DNA of 64,000 nt from Betaproteobacteria bacterium. Its GTDB lineage: Bacteria > Pseudomonadota > Gammaproteobacteria > Burkholderiales > Thiobacillaceae. Made by a program: the position numbers and the translations under genes. A model generated the notes under the pieces. The model was given only the letters and a program-made list of their open reading frames with translations, ran no database searches and had not been told where the DNA came from. The DNA is taken from NCBI GenBank assembly GCA_016219425.1, contig JACRNB010000005.1, positions 102,220 through 166,219 on the forward strand, in the 5' to 3' direction. Below, in pieces: positions 54,903-64,000 of this stretch; the first letter of the stretch is position 1, and every line of letters begins with the position of its first letter.

Positions 54903-55282
54903 TCGCGGTCGATACCAATGTCCTCGTGCGCCTGCTCACTGGTGACGACCCGGAGCAAACCCAGCGCGCGGTCGCCCTGTTCAGCGAAGAACACATCCTC
55001 ATCCCCAAGACTGTACTGTTGGAGACGGAATGGGTGCTGCGCTACAGCTATGGGCAGCCATCGGTCGTCATCCTGGCCGCCTTTCACAAGCTCATCGGCC
55101 TGCCCCAGGTGACGCTGGAAGACGGCCCATCTGTCATGGAAGCGCTGCAACGCTTTGAATCAGGGATGGATTTCGCCGACGCCCTGCACCTGGCTTCGGG
55201 GCGGGAGACAGAGGCATTTGTGACGTTCGATGCAAGGTTGAAGAAACGGGCGGGGCGCGAAGCAAGGGTGCGGCTCTTGTGA
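54899..55282 (+). CDS. vapC: VapC-type PIN-domain toxin
   Basis: The 127-residue protein is a PIN ribonuclease with the acidic quartet in place: AVDTNVLVRLL (first Asp), LLETEWVLR (Glu), MDFADALHLA (Asp) and TFDARLKK (last Asp). It should cleave a structured RNA such as tRNA or rRNA when free of VapB. It is complete and lies, with vapB, inside the islet bounded by the 88-bp direct repeats. Confidence 0.94.
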   Translation: MIAVDTNVLVRLLTGDDPEQTQRAVALFSEEHILIPKTVLLETEWVLRYSYGQPSVVILAAFHKLIGLPQVTLEDGPSVMEALQRFESGMDFADALHLASGRETEAFVTFDARLKKRAGREARVRLL

Positions 55283-55347
55283 ATTAAGGCCGGTCTGCGT
55301 GTCACGACAAGGAGCAACAAAGAAGTGTCGGTGGGAGTGAAGCGCCA

Positions 55348-55596
55348 ATGACTCAGCCCGTACGTGCTCGGAACGATGGCGAAGACTTCCATCTACTCTG
55401 GACCGCCAGGTGGGCGCTGCGTCTGTTGGACAAACGCACGGGACTGGCGGCGGTCAGGATTGAGGGTTGTTCTCCAGCGGAAGGTCTTGGCGATACATCG
55501 CAGGCTGAACCCCAGCTTGAGAGGCATGCCCCTTCCACGGGGTCATTCCCAAAAGCAAAACGGGCCGGAAAACCGGCCCGTTCGCATTACAGGTGA
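55348..55596 (+). pseudogene. Truncated gene remnant (possible N-terminus of a large defence-type protein)
   Basis: The frame reads MTQPVRARNDGEDFHLLWTA, then RWALRLLDKRTGLAAVRIEG, for about 40 plausible residues. It then runs through Ser/Pro-rich sequence into the 88-bp repeat and stops. From memory, the GEDFH-LW-AR-AL pattern with a following IEG resembles the N-termini of large nuclease/ATPase proteins found in defence islands, but I cannot confirm a family. No second half is present, so it is probably a fragment cut by the event that made the right direct repeat. Confidence 0.4.
55557..55582 (-). terminator. Rho-independent terminator of hppA
   Basis: A 10-bp stem with AACGGGCCGG and CCGGCCCGTT arms and a 4-nt loop, followed on the minus strand by TTTTGC. 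A perfect duplicate lies in the left direct repeat at 54489-54514. Confidence 0.85.
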
Positions 55597-55605
55597 AGCT
55601 CAAGC

Positions 55606-57649
<2,044 letters not shown>

Positions 57650-57768
57650 TGCACTATCTCCTTGAAGAGCGCCAAAACATTGTGAGTAAAACGTCGCACC
57701 GCACAGACTCCCCCATCTGCGGGACTTCCGTTTTTGCCTGGCTTATGCCAGGTCTCGATTTTGAAACC

Positions 57769-57794
57769 ATCGCCCGGCACAGCCGGGCTCCTAC
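57769..57794 (-). repeat. GTAG-type REP between hppA and the 57791 gene
   Basis: One REP of the GTAGGAGCCCGGC family on the minus strand. Its TAG is the stop codon of the gene at 57791-58009. A small GCCTGGC/GCCAGGC hairpin lies 20 bp further on; otherwise the gap to hppA shows only presumed promoter. Confidence 0.85.
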
Positions 57795-58009
57795 ATGTTC
57801 CTGCCTAATGCCAGCCCGCCTTCGAAGCGGGTTCCGGGGGTGAATCCGAAGATCGCCTCCAACCCCAGATCCCGAATCAGTCCGTCCACTGCCGCCTGCC
57901 CGTGTTCCTTGCTCACCTCGGAGAGGATCAGCTTGGCCGAGTTGGCGTTGTAGAAGCCGCCGAAATCGGCTTGCACCTTGAGCAGTTGGCGGGCGCGGTC
58001 CAGGGTCAT
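57791..58009 (-). CDS. Hypothetical protein, 72 residues, downstream of pfp
   Basis: I do not recognise a family. The protein (MTLDRARQLLKVQADFGGFY, a SAKLILSEVSKEHGQ segment, LIRDLGLEAIFGFTPG and a tail ending LALGRNM) looks like a compact helical cytoplasmic protein. Its start is 4 bp after the pfp stop, so it is in the pfp operon. The stop codon is contributed by the REP at 57769-57794, which suggests the original C-terminus may have been altered by the insertion. Confidence 0.7.
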   Translation of the reverse strand: MTLDRARQLLKVQADFGGFYNANSAKLILSEVSKEHGQAAVDGLIRDLGLEAIFGFTPGTRFEGGLALGRNM

Positions 58010-58013
58010 CCGA

Positions 58014-59270
58014 TTAAAGCTTGAACTCCGGCAGCTTCTTCGCCACCACCGCGTTCTTCATGGTGACGTACTTGGGCAGGCCGTTTTCATACTTCGGGTA
58101 GTCCTCGCCCTGGATCAGGCCGGCGAGGTAGTTGCGGCACTTGTTGGTGATGCCGTAGCCGTCCTTGCTGATGAAGTCGCGCGGCATGAACTTCTCCACG
58201 TTGGCGACATCCTTCAGCTCGGCGTGGCCGATCTTGTACTTGTAGGGGACGTCGGACAGGCGAACGATGGTGGGCATCACCGAGTTCTTGCCCTTCACGG
58301 CCAGCTCGACAGCGGCCTTGCCCAGTTCGTAGGCCTGCTTCACGTCGGTCTTGGAGGCGATGTGGCGCGCGGCGCGTTGCAGGTAGTCGGCCACGGCCCA
58401 GTGGAACTTGTAGCCGTGGGCTTCCTTGATCATGTTCGCCACCACGGGGGCGGCGCCGCCCAGTTGGGCGTGACCGAAGGCGTCGCGGGTGCCCTGTTCG
58501 GCCAGGAACTTGCCGTCCGGGTAGTGGCAGCCTTCAGACACGACGATGGTGCAGAAGCCGTGCTCTTCCACCTTGGCCTTCACGGCGGCGAGGAACTTCT
58601 TCTGATCGAACTCGATTTCCGGGAACAGGATCACCACGGGGATGCCCTGGTCGGCCACCAGACCGCCGGCGGCGGCGATCCAGCCGGCGTGACGGCCCAT
58701 CACTTCCACCACGAAGATCTTGGTGGAGGTCTTGGCCATGGAACGCACGTCATAAGACGCTTCCAGGGTGGACACGGCGATGTACTTGGCGACGGAGCCG
58801 AAGCCGGGGCAGCAGTCGGTGATGGGCAGGTCGTTGTCCACGGTCTTGGGCACGTGGATGGCCTGGATGGGGTAGCCCATGGCCTCGGAAAGCTGAGAGA
58901 CCTTGTAGCAGGTGTCGGCGGAGTCGCCGCCGCCGTTGTAGAAGAAGTAGCCGATGTTGTGGGCCTTGAAGACCTCGATCAGGCGCTCGTATTCACGCTT
59001 GTTGGCTTCCAGGCTCTTCAGCTTGAAGCGGCAGGAGCCGAACGCGCCGGAGGGGGTGGAGCGCAGGGCGGCGATGGCCTCATCGCTTTCCTTGCTGGTG
59101 TCGATCAGCTCTTCGGTGAGGGCGCCGATGATGCCGTTGCGACCGGCGTAAACCTTGCCGATGACGTCGCTGTGCTTGCGGGCGGTCTCGATCACGCCGC
59201 AGGCGGAGGCGTTGATGACGGCGGTGACGCCGCCGGACTGGGCGTAGAACGCATTCTTTTTCTTGGCCAT
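58014..59270 (-). CDS. pfp: Pyrophosphate-dependent 6-phosphofructokinase
   Basis: The 418-residue enzyme reversibly phosphorylates fructose-6-phosphate with pyrophosphate. It starts FYAQSGGVTAVINASACGVI, with YNGGGDSADTCYKVSQ at the phosphoryl-donor site, IHVPKTVDNDLPITDCCPGFGS and VVEVMGRHAGWIAA. The PKTVDND and MGRHAGW motifs are typical of PPi-type enzymes, where ATP enzymes differ. The donor motif reads GGGDS rather than GGDDS. Next door lies the pyrophosphatase pump, so both use the PPi pool. The upstream 110 bp hold an inverted repeat and a terminator. Confidence 0.93.
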   Translation of the reverse strand: MAKKKNAFYAQSGGVTAVINASACGVIETARKHSDVIGKVYAGRNGIIGALTEELIDTSKESDEAIAALRSTPSGAFGSCRFKLKSLEANKREYERLIEVFKAHNIGYFFYNGGGDSADTCYKVSQLSEAMGYPIQAIHVPKTVDNDLPITDCCPGFGSVAKYIAVSTLEASYDVRSMAKTSTKIFVVEVMGRHAGWIAAAGGLVADQGIPVVILFPEIEFDQKKFLAAVKAKVEEHGFCTIVVSEGCHYPDGKFLAEQGTRDAFGHAQLGGAAPVVANMIKEAHGYKFHWAVADYLQRAARHIASKTDVKQAYELGKAAVELAVKGKNSVMPTIVRLSDVPYKYKIGHAELKDVANVEKFMPRDFISKDGYGITNKCRNYLAGLIQGEDYPKYENGLPKYVTMKNAVVAKKLPEFKL

Positions 59271-59291
59271 GCTTGAGCTCCTTAATCAGCG

Positions 59292-59372
59292 GTCATTCCC
59301 GCGCAAGCGGGAATCCAGAAGGTGAAACCGGATTCCCGGCGCTTCCTGGATTCCCGCTTGCGCGGGAATGAC
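59292..59372. repeat. Inverted repeat pair, GTCATTCCCGCGC family
   Basis: Arms starting GTCATTCCCGC and ending GCGGGAATGAC, each itself a small palindrome (CCCGC/GCGGG), face each other across about 35 bp containing GGATTCCCGG. This is a fourth REP-like family. It separates pfp from the gene at 59420. Confidence 0.8.
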
Positions 59373-59386
59373 GAAAACAAAAAACA

Positions 59387-59410
59387 AAAAGCGCGGACGC
59401 CCGCGCTTTT
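59387..59410 (-). terminator. Terminator of the adk-59420 unit
   Basis: AAAAGCGCGG and CCGCGCTTTT arms around a 4-nt loop, 10 bp after the stop at 59420. T-runs on both strands. Confidence 0.85.
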
Positions 59411-59419
59411 CAACAATGC

Positions 59420-59773
59420 TTACCGGGCGTCGGCCTCGGCCCGGCGCTTGGCGTCTTGTTCTTCCTGCACCTTGAGCAGGCTGATGACGCAGTCCCCCAG
59501 GTTGTCGTATTCCTCCTTGCCGGTCGCAAAGCGATCCTTCACGGAGTAATAGAACATGGCCCGGTAGGCGGCGTGGCCGGTGCGGGAGACGACAAAGGCG
59601 CAGTCGTCCACCTTCCAGTACAGGGCCGGGCAGGCGGCGAGTTCCCGGTCGCCGGGGTTGAGACGAACCTCGGTCTCTACCTCGTGGATCTCCGCCTCGC
59701 GGCCAAAACGCTCCTTGATGGTGGCTTGCACCAGCTTGAGGTCGGAGGCGGAGAAGTCCGGGAAATCGCTCAT
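59420..59773 (-). CDS. Hypothetical protein, 117 residues, after adk
   Basis: I do not recognise a family. The protein (MSDFPDFSASDLKLVQATIK, then REAEIHEVETEVRLNPGDRELAACPALYWKVDDCAFVVSRTG, ending in a charged helix EEQDAKRRAEADAR) looks soluble and cytoplasmic. It follows adk by 9 bp on the same strand and is closed by a good terminator, so it is co-transcribed with adk. The C-terminal third is a likely coiled coil. Confidence 0.75.
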   Translation of the reverse strand: MSDFPDFSASDLKLVQATIKERFGREAEIHEVETEVRLNPGDRELAACPALYWKVDDCAFVVSRTGHAAYRAMFYYSVKDRFATGKEEYDNLGDCVISLLKVQEEQDAKRRAEADAR

Positions 59774-59782
59774 CGTTACCGC

Positions 59783-60466
<684 letters not shown>

Positions 60467-60616
60467 TCAATCCCTTACGGGATCTGGATGGTGATGGGAT
60501 AAAGCCGAAGCCGCGGTAGGGTATTCCCCCGTCCCCGCCAAGCACAGTTAATTTTTTGTATTTGTGCATAAGGTCAGGTTATTGCGGGGTCGGGGCTTTT
60601 GGGCAGGACAAAATGT

Positions 60617-60639
60617 GCGGACGCAGCATTTGCGTCCGC
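60617..60639 (-). terminator. Terminator of pabB
   Basis: GCGGACGCA and TGCGTCCGC arms around a 5-nt loop, followed on the minus strand by ACATTTTG. It starts 7 bp after the pabB stop. Confidence 0.8.
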
Positions 60640-60645
60640 CCCAGG

Positions 60646-62055
60646 TTACGCGCGCAAAAACCCCTCCAGGGCTTCCCGCAACGCGCGCGCCTTGTCCTGG
60701 CACTCGCGGAATTCCGCCTCGCAGCGGGAGTCCGCCACCAGACCGCCGCCGGCCCAGAAACTCACCTCGCCCGCCGCCACCGTCAGGGTGCGGATGGCGA
60801 TGTTGAGGTCCATAGCCCCATCCGCGCCGAGGTAGCCGAGGCTGCCGCAGTACACCCCGCGCGCGCGCGGCTCCAGTTCCGCAATGATCTCCATGGCGCG
60901 GCGCTTGGGCGCCCCGGTGATGGAACCGCCGGGAAACGCCGCCGCCAGCAGGTCAAGCGCATCCCGTCCCGGCCCCAGTTCGCCGATGACGGTGCTCACC
61001 AGATGGTGCACGGTGGCGTAGTGCTCCACCCGGAACAGGTCCGGCACGCGGATGCTGCCGGGACGGCATACCCGCCCCAGGTCGTTGCGCAGCAGGTCCA
61101 CGATCATCAGGTTCTCAGCGCGGTCCTTGGGGCTGGCGGAGAGTTCCGCCACCTCGCGCGCGTCCTGCGCCGGGTCGGCCCGGCGCGGACGGGTGCCCTT
61201 GATCGGGCGGGTCTCCGCCAGTCCATCGCGCAGGGCGAGAAAGCGTTCCGGCGAGGAACTCAGCACCTGGCCGCAGGGCAGGTTCATCCAGGCCGCGAAC
61301 GGGGCCGGATTGCGCCGCCGCAAGGCGCAGTACAGGGGCCAGGGCGAGCCGGAACAAGGGGCGACGAGGCGCTGCGCCAGATTCACCTGATAGCAATCCC
61401 CGGCGCGGATGTAGTCCTGCACCCGCTGGAAGGCCTGGGCATAGGCCTCCGGCGTTGGGTCGGCGACCAGGGCGGACTCAAGAACAAACCCGCGAACAAA
61501 CCCGCGCGGGGATGCGGGGAACGCGTGCAGCGCCGCCAGCATGCGTTCGCGCCAGGCCTGTCCCGCCGCATCCGGGCGGACGCTGATCCAGCCCCGCCCG
61601 GTGGCGTGATCCATCACCAGAGCGCCGGGGTACAGCCCCAGCGCCAGCTCCGGCAAGGCGTCGGCGCGAGGATGGGACGGCAATCCCTGTTGGCGCACCC
61701 CCAGGTCGTACCCGAAATATCCCGCCGCACCGCCGACAAAGGGCGCAGGTCCGGACCACCGGCCCAGGGCCGCCAGTTCCCGCCGCAGCAGGGCAAAGGG
61801 GTCTCCCGTTTCGATCTCCTCCCCGCCCGCCGCCCGCGTCACCCGCGTGGTCCCGCCCCGTCCCTCCAGCGTGACCGCAGGGAAGGCCAGAAGGATGTCG
61901 TAGCGTCCTCCCGCCGCCAGCGGGTGGCCGCTGTCCAGCCACAGGGACCAGGGCAGGGCGGCCAGACGGGCGGCCAGGGGTTCGCAGTCGGGCTGGTAGG
62001 GGACGGAAGTGGTGGACACGGCAAGCGGATGCGGAGGGTCGGGAAATTTTCGCAT
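60646..62055 (-). CDS. pabB: Aminodeoxychorismate synthase component I
   Basis: PabB converts chorismate to 4-amino-4-deoxychorismate for folate, with ammonia from PabA. The roughly 469-residue protein has DCYQVNLAQRL, the diagnostic RPIKGTRPR, LSASPKDRAENLMIVDLLRNDLGR and FPGGSITGAPKRRAMEIIAELE. PIKGT distinguishes it from anthranilate synthase. The start is uncertain: ATG at 62055 or 62067, with GGAGG placed too close to the second; a GTG about ten codons later is also possible. A 12-bp tandem repeat gives RGFVRGFV in the middle. Confidence 0.92.
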   Translation of the reverse strand: MRKFPDPPHPLAVSTTSVPYQPDCEPLAARLAALPWSLWLDSGHPLAAGGRYDILLAFPAVTLEGRGGTTRVTRAAGGEEIETGDPFALLRRELAALGRWSGPAPFVGGAAGYFGYDLGVRQQGLPSHPRADALPELALGLYPGALVMDHATGRGWISVRPDAAGQAWRERMLAALHAFPASPRGFVRGFVLESALVADPTPEAYAQAFQRVQDYIRAGDCYQVNLAQRLVAPCSGSPWPLYCALRRRNPAPFAAWMNLPCGQVLSSSPERFLALRDGLAETRPIKGTRPRRADPAQDAREVAELSASPKDRAENLMIVDLLRNDLGRVCRPGSIRVPDLFRVEHYATVHHLVSTVIGELGPGRDALDLLAAAFPGGSITGAPKRRAMEIIAELEPRARGVYCGSLGYLGADGAMDLNIAIRTLTVAAGEVSFWAGGGLVADSRCEAEFRECQDKARALREALEGFLRA

Positions 62056-62135
62056 GCCCCCCGGCATGACCTCCGGGGCAAAAAATCTGCTCCGGCCTAT
62101 TGACAAAATCAGCCTGTTGAGAAGTCCCCAATCCC

Positions 62136-62144
62136 TGTGGATAA
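62136..62144 (-). promoter_or_regulatory. Single DnaA-box match in the pabB-xseA gap
   Basis: TTATCCACA on the minus strand is a perfect DnaA box; a near match (TGTGGATAT) lies at 62312-62320. The 323-bp gap between pabB and xseA is otherwise without a recognisable feature apart from an AT-rich stretch near 62215-62275. Two boxes are too few to call an origin. Confidence 0.4.
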
Positions 62145-62378
62145 GTGTGTGTACAACAGGTGGGCAACCGGCCCCAGAGGGCTTCCTGCCTGGGGTTCTT
62201 CTCAGGGCTCAAGGATTGAGCAAATTGGGTCGTCCATATAAATCAATGGGTTACAAAAACTCTCAATCGCATCAGTGAGATAGCGCAACTTCTTGAAGAT
62301 TTCATTGCGGCTGTGGATATAACTGAACCGGCAAAGCCTCCTTCAGCGGCCCTGAAAGCCCCTAAACTGCGGCCCACC

Positions 62379-63653
62379 ATGCTTCCGACTCCCCCTTCCG
62401 CCGCCCCCGTCATCAGCGTTTCCGAGCTCAACCGCCAGGCGCGTTTCGCGCTGGAAAAGGGCCTGCCCCTGTGCTGGGTCGCGGGCGAGATCTCCAACTT
62501 CACCCGCGCCGCTTCCGGCCACTGGTACTTCACCCTCAAGGACGCCCAGGCCGGGGTGCGCTGCGCCATGTTCCGGGGGCGCAACCAGTTCGTGGACTGG
62601 ACCCCGCGCGACGGCGACCGTATCGAGGTGCGCGCCCAGGCCACCCTGTACGAAGCGCGCGGTGAATACCAACTGGTGGTGGAAGCCGTGCGCCGCGCCG
62701 GCCAGGGCGACCTGTACGAACGCTTTCTGCGCCTCAAGGCACGGCTGGAGGCGGAAGGTCTGTTCGACCCCGCCCGCAAGCGCGCTCTGCCCCGCTTCCC
62801 CGTCAGCATCGGCGTGGTCACCTCGCCCAAGGCCGCCGCCCTGCGCGACGTGCTCACCACCCTGAAACGGCGCTGGCCCGCCGCCCGCGTCGTGCTCTAC
62901 CCCTGCCCGGTGCAGGGCGAGGCCGCGCCGCCGCGCATCGTCGAGGCCATCGACCAGGCCGGCAGCCGCGGCGAATGCGACGTGCTCCTGGTGGTGCGCG
63001 GCGGCGGCAGCCTGGAAGACCTGTGGGCGTTCAACGACGAGGCGGTCGCGCGGGCGGTGCAGCGCTGCCCCATCCCCGTGGTGAGCGGCGTCGGCCACGA
63101 GACCGATTTCAGCATTTGTGACTTTGTCGCCGACCTGCGCGCCCCCACCCCCACTGCCGCCGCCGAGGCGGTTGCGCCGGATCGCGCCGAATGGCGTTTG
63201 CACCTGGCGCGCGAGACGCGGCAGTTGCGGCTGTCCGCGCAACGTCGGCTGGACGGCCTGGCGCAGCGGCTCGACCTGCTGTGGCATCGTCTGGTGCATC
63301 CGCGCCAGCGGCTGAACGCGCATCGGCAGCATCTTGGCCATCTGGCGCGCCGCCTCAGCCAGATCATGGCGACCGGCCAGCGCGACCTGCGCCAGCGTCA
63401 GCAAGGGCTGGCCGCCCGCCTGGGCCTGGCCTGGCGGCGCGAACACCAGACCCGCGCCCAACGTCTCAACGGCCTCACCCAGGCCCTGCGCCATCTCGAC
63501 CCCGGCGAGGTCTTGCAACGCGGCTACAGCCTGGTGCGGGATGGTCGGGGGAACATCGTGCGCTCCAGCCAGACGGTGCGGGAGGGCGAGCGGATCGACA
63601 TCACCCTGGCCCAGGGACGCCTGGGAGCGACGGTGACAGAGCGCCCCCTGTAG
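62379..63653 (+). CDS. xseA: Exodeoxyribonuclease VII large subunit
   Basis: XseA and XseB form an exonuclease that degrades single-stranded DNA from both ends to oligonucleotides. The 424-residue protein has the OB-fold start (VISVSELNRQARFALEKGLPLCWVAGEISNF), the nuclease core with SPKAAALRDVLTTLKRRWP, VLLVVRGGGSLEDLWAFNDE and VSGVGHETDFSICDFVADLRAPTPTAAAE, then long C-terminal helices. I chose the ATG at 62379 over a GTG 22 codons earlier. The TAG stop is the first TAG of the REP array that follows, and the last codons are copied in that array. Confidence 0.96.
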   Translation: MLPTPPSAAPVISVSELNRQARFALEKGLPLCWVAGEISNFTRAASGHWYFTLKDAQAGVRCAMFRGRNQFVDWTPRDGDRIEVRAQATLYEARGEYQLVVEAVRRAGQGDLYERFLRLKARLEAEGLFDPARKRALPRFPVSIGVVTSPKAAALRDVLTTLKRRWPAARVVLYPCPVQGEAAPPRIVEAIDQAGSRGECDVLLVVRGGGSLEDLWAFNDEAVARAVQRCPIPVVSGVGHETDFSICDFVADLRAPTPTAAAEAVAPDRAEWRLHLARETRQLRLSAQRRLDGLAQRLDLLWHRLVHPRQRLNAHRQHLGHLARRLSQIMATGQRDLRQRQQGLAARLGLAWRREHQTRAQRLNGLTQALRHLDPGEVLQRGYSLVRDGRGNIVRSSQTVREGERIDITLAQGRLGATVTERPL

Positions 63654-64000
63654 GAGCCCGGCTGTGCCGGGCGAACCCGCGTGGCCGGGGCGAGCCGGCT
63701 TATCGCCCGGCGCAGCCGGGCTCCTACGACCTCTGCGCCAGGGCCGTCACGAACGGTGATGGAGCGCCCCCTGTAGGAGCCCGGCTACGCCGGGCGAACC
63801 CGTGTGGCCGGGGCGAGCCGGCTTATCGCCCGGCGCAGCCGGGCTCCTACGACCCCTGCGCTGGGGCCGTCACGAACGGTGATGGAGCGCCCCCTGTAGG
63901 AGCCCGGCTGCGCCCGGCGAACCCGCGTGGCCAGGGCGAGCTGGCTTATCGCCCGGCGCAGCCGGGCTCCTACGACCTCTGCGCCAGGGCCGTCACGAAC
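63650..64000. repeat. Tandem array of 123-bp REP units after xseA (runs off window)
   Basis: A unit of 123 bp repeats at 63650, 63773 and 63896, nearly three copies in view. Each has GTAGGAGCCCGGC, a GGGCGAACCCG spacer, the inverse CCGGGCTCCTAC and a GGGCCGTCACGAACGG tail. Each later unit carries GGAGCGCCCCCT before its GTAG, echoing the xseA 3' end. The 347 bp after xseA hold no gene that I see. Confidence 0.95.

Noticed and set aside
62107..62378. Replication origin
   Set aside because: Only one perfect and one imperfect DnaA box, no dnaA, dnaN or gyrB nearby, and no cluster of boxes.
63650..64000. CRISPR array
   Set aside because: Units of 123 bp are nearly identical throughout, with no unique spacers, and each is an inverted REP pair; no cas genes are nearby.

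Overview
The window is 64 kb of GC-rich, densely coded bacterial chromosome. Family types, operon styles (rpsO-pnp, dacC-dat-ybeD, pfp/hppA, adk) and a CIRCE-controlled rpoH suggest a betaproteobacterium of the Nitrosomonadales/Rhodocyclales kind, probably motile and autotrophic or facultatively so (CbbY, PPi-dependent phosphofructokinase plus membrane pyrophosphatase, c-heme sensor). This placement is inference from gene content; no rRNA gene is present to settle it.

Layout. 1-2.6 kb: 5' end of selO and thiC with its TPP riboswitch. 2.6-13.3 kb: a chemoreceptor with a sigma-28 type promoter, an RND efflux operon (adaptor, pump) followed by pcm, a rhodanese and a TolC-like factor, then convergent kdsB and a GGDEF cyclase. 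13.3-34.6 kb: a late-cobalamin region holding cobS, cobC, cobT, cobU, cobQ, cobD, cbiB, bluB, cobB, cobO, the BtuBCD transporter, two BtuF-like binding proteins and one cobalamin riboswitch. Toxin-antitoxin pairs, a Fic protein and a SWIM/SNF2 helicase interrupt it. No corrin-ring-forming genes are present, so these genes cover cobyrinate to adenosylcobalamin plus uptake. 34.6-50.8 kb: mostly housekeeping (rpoH, rpsO, pnp, cbbY, folD, three tRNAs, ychF, dacC-dat-ybeD), two more GGDEF proteins and a deacetylase-like enzyme. 51-64 kb: a Pat-type lysine acetyltransferase, a Met-rich exported protein, a vapBC islet bounded by an 88-bp perfect direct repeat of the hppA 3' end, frameshifted hppA, pfp, adk, pabB, xseA and a tandem REP array.

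The most unusual feature is the abundance of small palindromic elements. Three GTAG-starting REP-like families and a C-rich palindrome family lie between genes, and some sit in frame inside genes. cobT carries a pair of palindromes amplified as a 174-bp duplication, btuD has an 81-bp insertion flanked by a 5-bp repeat, kdsB has one C-rich palindrome and cobQ has a probable core. Three genes take their stop codon from the GTAG end of a REP. This resembles the Rickettsia palindromic elements that add peptides to proteins, but in an unrelated lineage. No CRISPR array or complete phage is visible. The strongest candidates for something little described are the protein-coding palindromes, the vapBC islet at hppA, and the perfect CIRCE over the rpoH promoter.
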